Assembly: GCF_024498355.1 (NCBI RefSeq) | Contig: NZ_CP101833.1 | Coordinates: 1,965,001-2,029,000, forward strand | Source of the DNA: Bacillus pumilus | GTDB lineage: Bacteria > Bacillota > Bacilli > Bacillales > Bacillaceae | Reading direction: 5' to 3' | DNA: 64,000 bases | Part shown: piece by piece, positions 9,424 to 17,871 of the stretch | Layout of the letters: every line of letters begins with the position of its first letter | Position numbering within the stretch: position 1 is the stretch's first letter | Made by a program: the position numbers and the translations under genes | Notes under the pieces: generated by a model | Told to the model about the DNA's origin: nothing | Database searches by the model: none | The model's input: only the letters and a program-made list of their open reading frames with translations

Positions 9424-10929
9424 TTATGATAAATACAATTTCGTATACTTATCCGTTAAGTAATCGATTAAATATTGAACATTTAATTCTTCGCCAGTCG
9501 CATCTTGAATGATTTCAGATGGCTTTTTCCGTTTTCCATGCTTATGAACATGTTCAGTTAGCCATTCTTTTATCGGTGCAAAAGACCCATTTTGAATCAG
9601 TTTATCGAAATTTGGTAAATCTTTGATCATTTGATGCTTTAATTGCGCCGCATACATATAACCAAGAGCATAAGAAGGGAAATAACCAAAGCTTCCATCT
9701 GACCAATGAACATCCTGCAAGATGCCGAGTGCATCATTAGGCGGTGTTATGCCAAGATACGCTTTATATTTTTCATTCCAAAGCGCAGGCAGGTCTTCAA
9801 CGGCGACTTCTTCGTTGAAAATAGCTTTCTCAATTTCATACCGGATAATAATGTGAAGCGGATACGTGAGTTCATCTGCTTCAATTCGAATGTAAGTCGG
9901 CTTAGACTCATTCACTGCATGCACAAAGTCTTCTAAAGATACATCTTTAAATTGTTCAGGAGAAGCTTCTTGCAGCTTTTGATAATATGTTTTCCAGAAA
10001 TCTTCATGTCTGCCGATAAAATTCTCAAAGAAAAGAGATTGTGATTCATGGATACCCATTGACGTGCCATCACATAATAGCGTTCCGCTCAGCGCTTCAT
10101 CAATGTTTTGCTCGTAGATGGCATGACCACACTCATGAATGGTGCCAAAGATCGCCATCCGAAAATCATGCTCATCATAGCGAGTCGTCACACGAACATC
10201 CCCTCTGCTTAATGTCACAGCAAACGGATGAACCGTTGTATCAAGACGCCCTGCATCAAAGTCATACCCTAACTCTTTTAAGAAAAAGAGGCTTAGCTCT
10301 TTTTGCTTGTCGATCGGGAAGCTTTTCGATAAAAATGAAGTATCCGGTTTATTTGGAGAGGCTTCAATTTTTTTCACGAGAGGAACGATGGCGTCACGAA
10401 GTGCGCCAAATTTTTGATCGAGCTGTTCAACCGTCATATCTGGCTCATAGTTATTGAGCAGCACATCATATGGCGTTTTTTTCACGCCCCAATACTGAAT
10501 AAAACGCTTGTTAAAGTCAATGAGCTGTTTTAAGTAAGGTGCAAAAAGTGAAAAATCTGATTTCTCCCTTGCTTCTGCCCAGACATGCTCTGCTTTGGAT
10601 TGTAAAATGGAATATTCTTTAAATTCTTCTTTTGGAATTTTGCTGTTTTCATCATACTCTTTTTGCGATAATTCGAGCGCCTTCTGTGTATCTATTGACA
10701 GCTCCTCTCGATTTTTATTTAATGCGTCAAGAAGATCTCTCATTTCATCAGAAGTCTTCATATTAAAAATATCACTTGATAATTGACCGATGGTTTCAGC
10801 TCTGAAATCAGCGCTTTTTTTAGGCGCCTGTGTTCTAGAGTCCCAATAAAGTAAATGGAGCGCCTCTGTATAATGGGCGATTTTTCCTAATAATTGATAA
10901 AACGCTTTCTCTTTTGATTCAAGATTCAT
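9424..10929 (-). CDS. ypwA: YpwA, thermostable-type metallocarboxypeptidase (M32, Taq family)
   Basis: Zinc-dependent carboxypeptidase of the cytoplasm that trims C-terminal residues from peptides. At 501 aa it has the usual M32 length and is almost all alpha-helical. The zinc motif HECGH is at residues 265-269 (His265, Glu266, His269), and DVRVTTRY precedes it, as in the family. Later blocks such as HESQSLFFEN and GYFPSYALGYMYAAQ are also family hallmarks. The gene stands alone between two terminators. In B. subtilis I recall kdg genes next to it; none are here. Confidence 0.94.
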   Translation of the reverse strand: MNLESKEKAFYQLLGKIAHYTEALHLLYWDSRTQAPKKSADFRAETIGQLSSDIFNMKTSDEMRDLLDALNKNREELSIDTQKALELSQKEYDENSKIPKEEFKEYSILQSKAEHVWAEAREKSDFSLFAPYLKQLIDFNKRFIQYWGVKKTPYDVLLNNYEPDMTVEQLDQKFGALRDAIVPLVKKIEASPNKPDTSFLSKSFPIDKQKELSLFFLKELGYDFDAGRLDTTVHPFAVTLSRGDVRVTTRYDEHDFRMAIFGTIHECGHAIYEQNIDEALSGTLLCDGTSMGIHESQSLFFENFIGRHEDFWKTYYQKLQEASPEQFKDVSLEDFVHAVNESKPTYIRIEADELTYPLHIIIRYEIEKAIFNEEVAVEDLPALWNEKYKAYLGITPPNDALGILQDVHWSDGSFGYFPSYALGYMYAAQLKHQMIKDLPNFDKLIQNGSFAPIKEWLTEHVHKHGKRKKPSEIIQDATGEELNVQYLIDYLTDKYTKLYLS

Positions 10930-11003
10930 GCGTTCGTTCCCCCAATCAATAAAATATGTATGTACGTTTCAAGGCTACTTCAATGAATGTTCGTTTGTCA
11001 ATG

Positions 11004-11040
11004 AAAAAGGAGGATACACAATTGGTATCCTCCTCTTTTC
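11004..11040 (-). terminator. Strong terminator downstream of ypvA
   Basis: A perfect 10-bp stem, AGGAGGATAC (11007-11016 approximately) with GTATCCTCCT, 7-base loop, then CTTTTTC on the minus strand. The stem repeats a Shine-Dalgarno sequence but no start codon follows. Confidence 0.85.
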
Positions 11041-11051
11041 GTCGTTCGTCC

Positions 11052-13004
11052 CTATGATGAAGTGATGACTGGCTTCACTGGCAGGACGGATTCAATTTTA
11101 CTTTGAAGCTCTTTATCTTCCTTGCGATCAAAGTATATATGAATGCTTCCTGCATCTTGACTTGTCCGAATCAGTCTTCCAATGCCTTGTCGTAATCGAA
11201 GCAGCATATATGGAAGGTCCACTTCAGCATATGCATCCTTTGCTTCATTCCGTTTCGCCTCAAATACTGGATCATGCGGCGGATAAGGAAGCCCCCAAAT
11301 GACCACATTCGTTAGGGATTGACCTGGAATATCCAGCCCTTCCCACAGATGAACGGAGCATAACACTGATGTCTCATCTGCTTGGAACTTTTGAACGATG
11401 GTGCTGATTTCCTCGTCTCCCTCAAAATACACTTGGAAAGGCAGTGATTCATTTGATGCCTCAAGGTGCTTTCTAAATACATGGAGTTCATCAAATGAAG
11501 GGAATAGAATCAGAGATCGGCCTCCATTTTCTTTCAGTTGAGTGATCACTTGCTGTCCTTTTGCCTCTGGCTCTAAGACCGGCTGCTGAATCCCGTGGAA
11601 ATAAATCTGCATTTGCTCATCGTAATCATACGGCGAAGCCACACTCATTGATAAGTAATCTTTTATCCCAAGACTCTCAGCTAAATAATCAAATGATTGG
11701 TTTTCAGACAATGTCGCTGAAGAGAAAATATATGGTCTTTTTTGCGAGAATACTTTCTCGCCAAGCACCTCTGCTACCGTCTTTGGCATGACGACAAATG
11801 TCGTATCTAATTCCTGTTTTTCAAGCCAGCTAATGGCATTTTTTTGATAAAGTGACAGGGAATACGCCATTTGTTCAATGTACTCTTCCACAACAGACAA
11901 TTCGTATTGATCAATTGTATACATCTCGGATTCAAACACGAGCGCTTCTCCGATTTTTTCAAGTAAGTCACACAATTCACTTGCTGAGCGCTTCACCTCA
12001 TCCACGCGCCCAATTTCAAGTCGATGCGAGCCTTTGACTTCTTTGGCATTTGTTTTTAAAAGATAGAAGAACTCATCGTTTGTTGCTAATGCATCTTCAA
12101 CAAGTTCCGCAAATTCTTCGCGAATGTCGTTTTGCAAAAGACGCTCCAAAAATGTCTCGAGCGTTGATTGCTTCACTCGGTACGTCAAAGCTTTTTGTGC
12201 GGCAAACTCAAGAAGATGACCTTCATCAAATACAACGGAGCTATGTTCAGGAAGCAGCGGAAGCTGGCCCTCACGTTTGCGAGATTCCTTTGTCCACACA
12301 TGCTCCATGTAAAAGTCGTGTGAGCAGATGATCAGGTCTGCCGCTTTCCGGTAATGATCTCTTGATAAATTCAAGCCGCAGCGATGACGCATGTCGCACG
12401 TCAAGCAGTCCTGAAAAGAGTCATAGCCAATGCGTGACCATTCATCATTTGAAAGTTCTGGATACTCTTTACGATCGCCGTACGGATAAAAGGTCTGCAT
12501 GCCATGTGATTCATGAACAAATGAAGGAAGCGATTCATAAATATCGAGCCACTTCTCATCATCTTCACGCTGCATGGTTTTCTCTAGTTTTTTCAAGCAT
12601 AAATATTGATCATGCGATTTACTTAATCTCGCATCTATTTGTATATCAAGATGATTGGCAATTTTATAGATATCACCTTCTTGTTTGACCAGCTGTTCAA
12701 TTAACGTTTCGTCTGCACATGCAATAATTGCAGGTTTCCCTGTATATCTTGCATATGTGACGGCAAATAATAGATAGACGATTGTTTTGCCTGTGCCTAC
12801 CCCAGCTTCGGCAAACATTACACTTTTTTCTTTAAAAGCTCTTTCTAACTGAAAAGCCATAAATATTTGTTCATCTCGAAGATCAAAGCCCTTTTCTGGC
12901 AAAATGTCATAAAACACATCACCAATCCAGTTGCCCAGTTCTTCGTAAAAATTGTGTTCTTTTGATAATGAAAAAGGCAAACGAGATGCTGTCACCTGCT
13001 TCAA
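11052..13004 (-). CDS. ypvA: YpvA, DinG/XPD-like superfamily 2 helicase with Fe-S cysteines
   Basis: Predicted ATP-dependent DNA helicase. The 650-aa protein has Walker A at residues 65-74 (AEAGVGTGKT), the DEAH-type box as DEGH at 260-263, a SAT motif (FSSATLS) and motif VI QGIGRLIR. Four cysteines between Walker A and DEGH (Cys136, Cys200, Cys203, Cys209) match the Fe-S domain of XPD/DinG enzymes. There is no exonuclease domain, unlike the DinG at 32.7 kb. The start is uncertain: TTG at 13004 has GGGGG too close, and the GTG three codons later is also plausible. The physiological role is not established to my knowledge. Confidence 0.9.
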   Translation of the reverse strand: MKQVTASRLPFSLSKEHNFYEELGNWIGDVFYDILPEKGFDLRDEQIFMAFQLERAFKEKSVMFAEAGVGTGKTIVYLLFAVTYARYTGKPAIIACADETLIEQLVKQEGDIYKIANHLDIQIDARLSKSHDQYLCLKKLEKTMQREDDEKWLDIYESLPSFVHESHGMQTFYPYGDRKEYPELSNDEWSRIGYDSFQDCLTCDMRHRCGLNLSRDHYRKAADLIICSHDFYMEHVWTKESRKREGQLPLLPEHSSVVFDEGHLLEFAAQKALTYRVKQSTLETFLERLLQNDIREEFAELVEDALATNDEFFYLLKTNAKEVKGSHRLEIGRVDEVKRSASELCDLLEKIGEALVFESEMYTIDQYELSVVEEYIEQMAYSLSLYQKNAISWLEKQELDTTFVVMPKTVAEVLGEKVFSQKRPYIFSSATLSENQSFDYLAESLGIKDYLSMSVASPYDYDEQMQIYFHGIQQPVLEPEAKGQQVITQLKENGGRSLILFPSFDELHVFRKHLEASNESLPFQVYFEGDEEISTIVQKFQADETSVLCSVHLWEGLDIPGQSLTNVVIWGLPYPPHDPVFEAKRNEAKDAYAEVDLPYMLLRLRQGIGRLIRTSQDAGSIHIYFDRKEDKELQSKIESVLPVKPVITSS

Positions 13005-13069
13005 CCCCCAACTTTTGAATCATTCAGACATTCAATAGTAACATTTATGCTGGGGAATGACAATCTTTT

Positions 13070-13267
13070 TTATGAACGCAAGCGATGTTGATAGCTTTCC
13101 TTCATTAAAAATGCATGCTCTGTACGTTCTATGTAAGCCTGAGCAAGCGCTAAATCTTGGATGGCTGCCGCAAGCTGAGCAGATTGTCCAGTTTCATACC
13201 CTTCTATTTCTTGAGCAGTCGAAGCGAGTGCTTTTTCGATTAACTGAAATTGATCATAATGAATCAT
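13070..13267 (-). CDS. yptA: Small conserved protein, YptA-like
   Basis: A 65-aa acidic, helix-forming protein of unknown function with no membrane segment or cysteine. The start ATG at 13267 has AGAGGTGTC upstream. It lies between ypvA and ypsC, where B. subtilis has yptA of similar size; the name rests on position and length. It may be co-transcribed with ypvA, which starts 65 bases further on. Confidence 0.65.
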   Translation of the reverse strand: MIHYDQFQLIEKALASTAQEIEGYETGQSAQLAAAIQDLALAQAYIERTEHAFLMKESYQHRLRS

Positions 13268-13337
13268 GGAGACACCTCTTTTTTTAAAATCAAGTTCAGT
13301 TTATTCCGTCTCGTGAAGCTTTATACCTTTCCGCAAT

Positions 13338-13372
13338 AAAAAAGTCACACCTTCTTTAGGCGTGACCATTTT
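13338..13372 (-). terminator. Terminator downstream of ypsC
   Basis: GTCACACC/GGCGTGAC stem with TTCTTTA loop and a T-run on the minus strand, immediately after the ypsC stop. Confidence 0.8.
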
Positions 13373-14527
13373 TTATGATTCAGTTGTCTGCTTTCTAGGA
13401 GGGCGTTTCCCCCAATATTGATAATAGTCTGTTTTAATAAATCCATTAAACAGCTTTCTCTTTTTCGTTGCTTTTCTTCCGAAGCACTCTTCGAACTTTT
13501 CATGTGACGTTAAGATGTAAATGGACCAAGTGTCTAGGTTCTTGAATGCTTCACCCATCCCTTGATACATTTTTTCAACAGCTGGTTTATCACTGAGTCG
13601 TTCTCCGTAGGGCGGATTTCCGACAATCACACCATACTCTTCTTTTGTTTGGAAGTCTTTCACCTGCATTTGCTTAAATTGAATCAGTTCACTTAGTCCA
13701 GCTTCTTCTGCATTCATTTTTGCAATGTCTACCATGCGATGATCGATATCGCTCGCAATAATATGAAGCGGCTGATCATAGTTCGCTTTTTCTTCCACTT
13801 CTAGGCGCGCTTTGTTCCATACGTCCTCACCGATCCATTCCCATGATTCAGATGCAAATTCCCGGTTAAATCCTGGGGCAATGTTTTGTCCTATCATAGC
13901 TGCTTCAATAGCAATTGTGCCTGATCCGCAAAAAGGATCAGCAAACGGGCGGTCAGGTGTCCAGTTCGTTAATAACACGAGCGCGGCAGCAAGGGTTTCT
14001 TTAATAGGTGCTCCGCCTTGATCCACACGGTACCCCCGTTTATGAAGGCCGACACCAGATGTATCAAGGGTTAGCACTGCTTTATCTTTTAAAAGCGCAA
14101 TCTCGATTTTATATTCAGGACCCGTCTCTTCAAGCCATTCAGACTGAATATTGTAAGATGATCTAAGCTTTTGCGCGATGGCCTTTTTGACGATGCGCTG
14201 ACAATCGGGCACACTTGCAAGCTGTGATTTGACTGATTTACCGATGACAGGGAACGTACTATTTTCCGGCAAAAAAGCGGCCCAGTCAATCGCTTTTGTC
14301 TGTTCAAAAAGCTCATCAAATGTTTTTGCTGAAAATTCAGCAACTTGTACCTTTATCCGGTCTGCTGTACGCAGCCAAAGGTTTGCACGGCAAATCGCAA
14401 GGGCATCCCCTTGGAAAATGACTTTCCCGTTATCTACAGTGCACTCATAGCCAAGGTCCCTTACTTCTTTTGCAACAACCGCTTCAATCCCCATTGGAGC
14501 TGTCGCGATGAGTGTATAAGTTTTCAT
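13373..14527 (-). CDS. ypsC: YpsC, THUMP-domain RNA guanine-N2 methyltransferase (RlmL-like)
   Basis: SAM-dependent methyltransferase predicted to modify a guanine in 23S rRNA, by analogy with RlmL. The 384-aa protein has an N-terminal ferredoxin-like/THUMP region (about residues 1-155), then the UPF0020 Rossmann domain. The SAM-binding motif DPFCGSGT is at about 197-204 and the catalytic NPPYGER at 304-310. ATG at 14527 follows AGGTGAT. RNase P RNA lies just upstream on the same strand, with a terminator between. The exact rRNA target is inferred from the family only. Confidence 0.9.
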   Translation of the reverse strand: MKTYTLIATAPMGIEAVVAKEVRDLGYECTVDNGKVIFQGDALAICRANLWLRTADRIKVQVAEFSAKTFDELFEQTKAIDWAAFLPENSTFPVIGKSVKSQLASVPDCQRIVKKAIAQKLRSSYNIQSEWLEETGPEYKIEIALLKDKAVLTLDTSGVGLHKRGYRVDQGGAPIKETLAAALVLLTNWTPDRPFADPFCGSGTIAIEAAMIGQNIAPGFNREFASESWEWIGEDVWNKARLEVEEKANYDQPLHIIASDIDHRMVDIAKMNAEEAGLSELIQFKQMQVKDFQTKEEYGVIVGNPPYGERLSDKPAVEKMYQGMGEAFKNLDTWSIYILTSHEKFEECFGRKATKKRKLFNGFIKTDYYQYWGKRPPRKQTTES

Positions 14528-14570
14528 TTGTTTATCACCTGTTTTCTCGTCCTTTTATTTATTCAAGATA

Positions 14571-14603
14571 AAAGCTCTCCATATGTAGAAATAGGAGAGC
14601 TTT
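14571..14603 (-). terminator. Terminator of rnpB
   Basis: AAAGCTCTCC pairs with GGAGAGCTTT around a 13-base loop; a short T-run follows on the minus strand. It ends the RNase P RNA transcript before ypsC. Confidence 0.8.
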
Positions 14604-14627
14604 GTTTTCATCATGTTTAAAATAACG

Positions 14628-15026
14628 GATATAACGTTCTGTAAGCCATGTTTTGTTCCATCGTACTGCAAACGGCAAATGCCTCGTACTCAGGTGGTAA
14701 TCATCTATCTACAGAATTCTCTGTCCTTCTCTCCGTTTGGTTCCTTTGAGAAAGTTCCCCTACCAAGTTTGGGTTTCTCGCTCGAGGGGTTTACCGCGTT
14801 CCACTCTCACCATTTCTAGTGAGACTTCGTCACTGTGGCACTTTCAAGGATACTTTGCCATATCCTAAAAGGACGTAGGCATTTTTCCTGCCGTCAGCCT
14901 TTCCCAGGCTGCCCTGGCTTATTTTTTCGCCAGGCACGAACACTACGGGCATCTCAGCACCGTGCGAGCATGGACTTTCCTCTGCAATGCCTAAAAGCAT
15001 TACAGCGATTACCCGAACGTTAATCA
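14628..15026 (-). ncRNA. rnpB: RNase P RNA (B type)
   Basis: Catalytic RNA that trims the 5' ends of pre-tRNAs. The minus strand reads AACGTTCGGGTAATCGC near 15022, then the conserved GAGGAAAGTCCATGCTCGCAC, AGTGCCACAGTGACGAAG, GGTGAGAGTGGAACGCG and GGTAAACCCC. Near the 3' end come the universal CAGTACGATGGAACAAAACATGG and TTACAGAACG. It follows the B. subtilis rnpB closely, so it is the B-type fold. Ends are estimated to a few bases by analogy. Short frames on either strand here are not genes. Confidence 0.97.
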
Positions 15027-15080
15027 ATAAGCGTTATTATAAACGATAATGTCATCTGATACAAGCTTTTTCGGCATGAC

Positions 15081-15386
15081 TCAATCATAAAGTTTGCTGC
15101 CAAAAACGTGTTTCTCAAGATTAGATAGTCTTTTTAAAATATCAAAGTTCGTTGTATTGGACTGTGCAGGCTGTCTTTTCCCTTGTTCAACTGCTTCTTC
15201 AAGCTGTTTTGACAAGTGGAGGTTTTCTTGTTGAAGTTTTTCGATTTCTTGGTTGAATGTCTCATAGTCTTTAATGACCATATCTAAAAATTTATCGACT
15301 TCTTCTTGTTTATACCCTCTAACACCTGTTTTAAATTCTTTTTCTAAAATTTCTTTCGCAGAAAGCTTTACTTTATCAGCAAGCAT
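15081..15386 (-). CDS. gpsB: GpsB, cell-division guiding protein
   Basis: DivIVA-like membrane-associated protein that shuttles PBP1 (ponA product, also in this window) between septum and side wall. It has 101 aa: an N-terminal lipid-binding DivIVA-like domain ([20 protein letters not shown]), a coiled coil and a C-terminal trimerisation tail ending [13 protein letters not shown]. The start is ATG at 15386 with ATGAGGTGAA upstream, matching the conserved MLADKVKLS beginning; an upstream in-frame start at 15413 contains the binding site and is rejected. Confidence 0.97.
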   Translation of the reverse strand: MLADKVKLSAKEILEKEFKTGVRGYKQEEVDKFLDMVIKDYETFNQEIEKLQQENLHLSKQLEEAVEQGKRQPAQSNTTNFDILKRLSNLEKHVFGSKLYD

Positions 15387-15461
15387 CTTTTTCACCTCAT
15401 ATCGTGAATTCATAGTATATTTTTTCAGAAATACGTGACGTTGTCAAATTTTCTCTTGCTT

Positions 15462-16004
15462 TTAGTCAAAAAACGGATCTTCCGCCTCAACCTGTGCTCT
15501 TAGATCATCCATTGTGATATACATAATTGGGTAATCGGTATAGGTTTCAGCTTCTCTGATCATATACTTTGGAGAGCCCTCATGCTCGGGATCATAGAGG
15601 ACGAGAAGACCATCTGTTTTTTCAATAAAAAAGCGGTTCTTTTGTTTAAATTGTGCCGGACTTTCATACGGTCTATGCGTGACACTTTCTACAAAATCTG
15701 CTTGTGCAAGAATGCCTTCATACAACTCTTTATTTTGTTCATTCCAGCGCTCTTCTTGTTCATAAAATGGCGTAATGACAGCAAGTTTTAAAGCTGGATA
15801 CTCCTCTTGAAGCTCTAACACCACTTCGGCTGTCCAGATTTCAGCACCTAGCTGACCCGATATGAGAACCCATTCCAGCCCCCCTTCGATAAGGGCTGTC
15901 AGCCTTTTTTGAAGCTCCGCTTTTATGTATTGAAGTGCAGGCTCGTCTTGTTTGAATATCCCAAGTTCGAATGGCTTGTACCCTGTGACAGCAATAATTT
16001 TCAT
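15462..16004 (-). CDS. ypsA: YpsA, SLOG-superfamily protein linked to division
   Basis: A 180-aa DUF1273 protein of the SLOG (LOG/DprA-like, nucleotide- or ligand-binding Rossmann) fold; in B. subtilis and S. aureus its overproduction affects cell division. The N-terminal [10 protein letters not shown] and the [11 protein letters not shown] block with its Gly-rich turn are visible. The start is ATG at 16004 with AGGTGA upstream; the longer frame to 16166 reads through the cotD terminator and is rejected. It precedes gpsB by 75 bases on the same strand, fitting a functional pair. The ligand is unknown. Confidence 0.92.
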   Translation of the reverse strand: MKIIAVTGYKPFELGIFKQDEPALQYIKAELQKRLTALIEGGLEWVLISGQLGAEIWTAEVVLELQEEYPALKLAVITPFYEQEERWNEQNKELYEGILAQADFVESVTHRPYESPAQFKQKNRFFIEKTDGLLVLYDPEHEGSPKYMIREAETYTDYPIMYITMDDLRAQVEAEDPFFD

Positions 16005-16020
16005 TTTTTCACCTGCTTTT

Positions 16021-16048
16021 AAAAAAAGGGACTTATAAAAGTCCCATT
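16021..16048 (-). terminator. Terminator downstream of cotD
   Basis: GGGACTT/AAGTCCC stem with an ATAA loop and flanking A and T runs, just after the cotD stop. Confidence 0.75.
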
Positions 16049-16053
16049 TCACG

Positions 16054-16287
16054 TTATCTGTTACAGCAAGGTCCACCGCAGTTAAAGTGTTGATGTGTTG
16101 CCGGGTCCACCTGAGAAAACGTATGCGGGAAGTAGTGAACATGTTGGAAGTTTTGATGGTGAACATTCGTCACATGCTGCGGATGGATGTGCGGCACAAT
16201 TGTTGTTGACTCGCTGTGTGTACAGCAATGATTCGTCGGATGAACAATTGGCTGTGTAACATTTGGCTTGCAATGATGATGGTACAT
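16054..16287 (-). CDS. cotD: CotD, inner spore coat protein
   Basis: A 77-aa spore coat protein rich in His, Cys, Pro and Thr. The sequence carries the CotD hallmark [15 protein letters not shown] and [20 protein letters not shown], and ends in two Cys-Cys/Cys clusters. AAGGAGAGGGG precedes the ATG. It is transcribed alone: a sigma-K-type promoter is upstream and a terminator downstream, in line with mother-cell expression late in sporulation. Confidence 0.95.
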   Translation of the reverse strand: MYHHHCKPNVTQPIVHPTNHCCTHSESTTIVPHIHPQHVTNVHHQNFQHVHYFPHTFSQVDPATHQHFNCGGPCCNR

Positions 16288-16322
16288 GTAGCATTCCCCT
16301 CTCCTTGAATTTCTTACATTAA

Positions 16323-16350
16323 CAATGTATGAATGAAGAGGTGTACATGT
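16323..16350 (-). promoter_or_regulatory. Candidate sigma-K promoter of cotD
   Basis: Minus-strand ACA (16348-16350), 16 bases, then CATACATTG (16323-16331), one base off the CATAnnnTA consensus. The start site would fall about 30 bases upstream of cotD. B. subtilis cotD is known to be sigma-K dependent. Confidence 0.6.
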
Positions 16351-16369
16351 ACTAATGCATTAACCTATT

Positions 16370-16465
16370 TTAAAAGTTTGCAAGAAAAACATCTTTATAA
16401 TTCGAAAACACAAAAGCGACCAAAATGACAACAAGAAAAAACAAGTAAAAAAGACCCTTATACAT
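16370..16465 (-). CDS. Possible new small membrane peptide (31 aa)
   Basis: I do not recognise this gene. The frame encodes 31 aa starting MYKGLFYLFFLVV and ending NYKDVFLANF. One strongly hydrophobic helix (about residues 5-20) is flanked by lysines, so it would be a single-span membrane peptide. Three signals support it: a GAGGAG binding site eight bases before the ATG, a sigma-A-type promoter (16497-16525) in register, and a location in an otherwise empty gap between mrfB and cotD. A stop codon is followed by no clear terminator. The AT-rich sequence means chance is not excluded; conservation in relatives is the missing evidence. Confidence 0.5.
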   Translation of the reverse strand: MYKGLFYLFFLVVILVAFVFSNYKDVFLANF

Positions 16466-16496
16466 CCTCTACGCTCCTCATTCAATATCTAACGTT

Positions 16497-16525
16497 ATTT
16501 TACAGGATTCGTGACTTTTCTACAA
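16497..16525 (-). promoter_or_regulatory. Candidate sigma-A promoter of the 31-aa peptide
   Basis: Minus-strand TTGTAG (16520-16525), 17 bases, TAAAAT (16497-16502). The start site would lie about 25 bases before the ATG at 16465. A small TTCGGC/GCCGAA hairpin at about 16550-16566 lies upstream, perhaps the end of the mrfB transcript. Confidence 0.5.
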
Positions 16526-16602
16526 TAAAAGTGCTAAACAATTTTTATTTTCGGCCGATAGCCGAACGTTGTCATTTCTTGCGCTTTCCCAGGCAATAAT
16601 TT

Positions 16603-17847
16603 TCATTGCCCAGCTTTCCTTAAGAGCCGCTTTTTTCGCTTTTCAAGTTCTTTCATGTCGCGTTCACTTAAAGACGGGAGAGATAATAATGATTGAGTGA
16701 TCGAAAGAGCTGACGTCGCATTTTTTTGACGATGCTCTTCATACTTCGCAAGCTCTATGCCCGCTTTTAATGCTAAATGGACATCGTTTGATTCAAATAG
16801 ATCTTTCCATATACGGATAGCTTCATCCCACTGGTTTAATCGTTTGTATTGTAAGGAGAGATCATAAGCCGCTTTTTTCGCATGCTCAAACTCAGCATCC
16901 GTTAATTCTCGCAAATGCTTCGTTGCTTCCTGTACATCACGATGAGCAAGATGCCATTTAGCAAGTGCGTATTTCTCATCGTTTTCCTTCACCGCATCCA
17001 CAGATAATATTTTTTTGGATAGATGAATGTAGAGGCTGATTAACGATAAGACGTCTAGTTCATTATGAGTCAAGATCCCTTCAATCAACTTCGGATTTTG
17101 TTCCTTTAGAAAATGAAAATAGATCATCGGTGCCAAGAACCCTGGCGTGTCACCCTCTCGATGGACGTGCAGCTCTTCCTTTTCTACAACAGAAAGAGCC
17201 ATCCGTTCATATTTGTGCTTCCACAATCGTCTAGATCCGTGCAGAAGATCAAAATGGCCAAATTCCGGAAGTGCAGGTATTTGATCGCGTAATAACGTAT
17301 GTCTCGTTTTCACTTGCGGCCAATCGAATGATTTTCCATTATATGTAACAAGGGATTCTACGTCCACTTCATTAAGAAAGCTTTTGTACAGCGCTGCTTC
17401 ATTTCCTGGATTGGTGAGCAGATGCTGTTTCACCACCACTTTGTCTGTAAAAACCCGCGCATGTCCTAGCAAAAAGATCATATTTCCCGTCCCGCCAGAT
17501 AAACCTGTTGTTTCTGTATCAAAGAAAAACAGCTCGTGCGGCTTGTACCCTTTTGCAGAAAGAGAATGCTGGATCTCACTTTCGTTCCAAGCATCGACGA
17601 TCTTCGGCAGTTCTGCAAACGAATACAGTCCATGCTGATCACCTAATTGATAGGTGACTTCTCGAATCAGACAGAAAGAGTCCTCAAAGTAGTAAGGAGC
17701 TGCACCCAATTGCTCCCACTTTTTTAAAAATGGGATATTTTCTGCTGTCACAGGTTGAGTTTGTTCTTCTTTTGTTTCCTGCCGCTTTTCTGTCTGATTG
17801 TGCGAAAGGTGCTTTTTCATTCTGTTTAATTTCCCTTTTAAAGACAT
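16603..17847 (-). CDS. mrfB: MrfB, DEDDh exonuclease of mitomycin repair
   Basis: Metal-dependent exonuclease that works with the helicase MrfA in a UvrABC-independent repair of mitomycin C adducts (B. subtilis knowledge; formerly yprB). The 414-aa protein has an RNase H-fold domain: FDTETTGLSGGTGN with Asp110 and Glu112, YNGKSFDWP near 172, and HNELDVLSL near 265. A helical, TPR-like C-terminal region follows (about 290-400). It starts 24 bases after the mrfA stop on the same strand, so they form an operon. GGAGGGAG lies about 11 bases before the ATG. Confidence 0.94.
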   Translation of the reverse strand: MSLKGKLNRMKKHLSHNQTEKRQETKEEQTQPVTAENIPFLKKWEQLGAAPYYFEDSFCLIREVTYQLGDQHGLYSFAELPKIVDAWNESEIQHSLSAKGYKPHELFFFDTETTGLSGGTGNMIFLLGHARVFTDKVVVKQHLLTNPGNEAALYKSFLNEVDVESLVTYNGKSFDWPQVKTRHTLLRDQIPALPEFGHFDLLHGSRRLWKHKYERMALSVVEKEELHVHREGDTPGFLAPMIYFHFLKEQNPKLIEGILTHNELDVLSLISLYIHLSKKILSVDAVKENDEKYALAKWHLAHRDVQEATKHLRELTDAEFEHAKKAAYDLSLQYKRLNQWDEAIRIWKDLFESNDVHLALKAGIELAKYEEHRQKNATSALSITQSLLSLPSLSERDMKELEKRKKRLLRKAGQ

Positions 17848-17871
17848 GAGAAGGTGTCTCCCTCCTTTTCC

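Noticed and set aside
14613..15027. Several frames of 60-70 codons on both strands
   Set aside because: They lie inside RNase P RNA, whose conserved segments explain the sequence fully.
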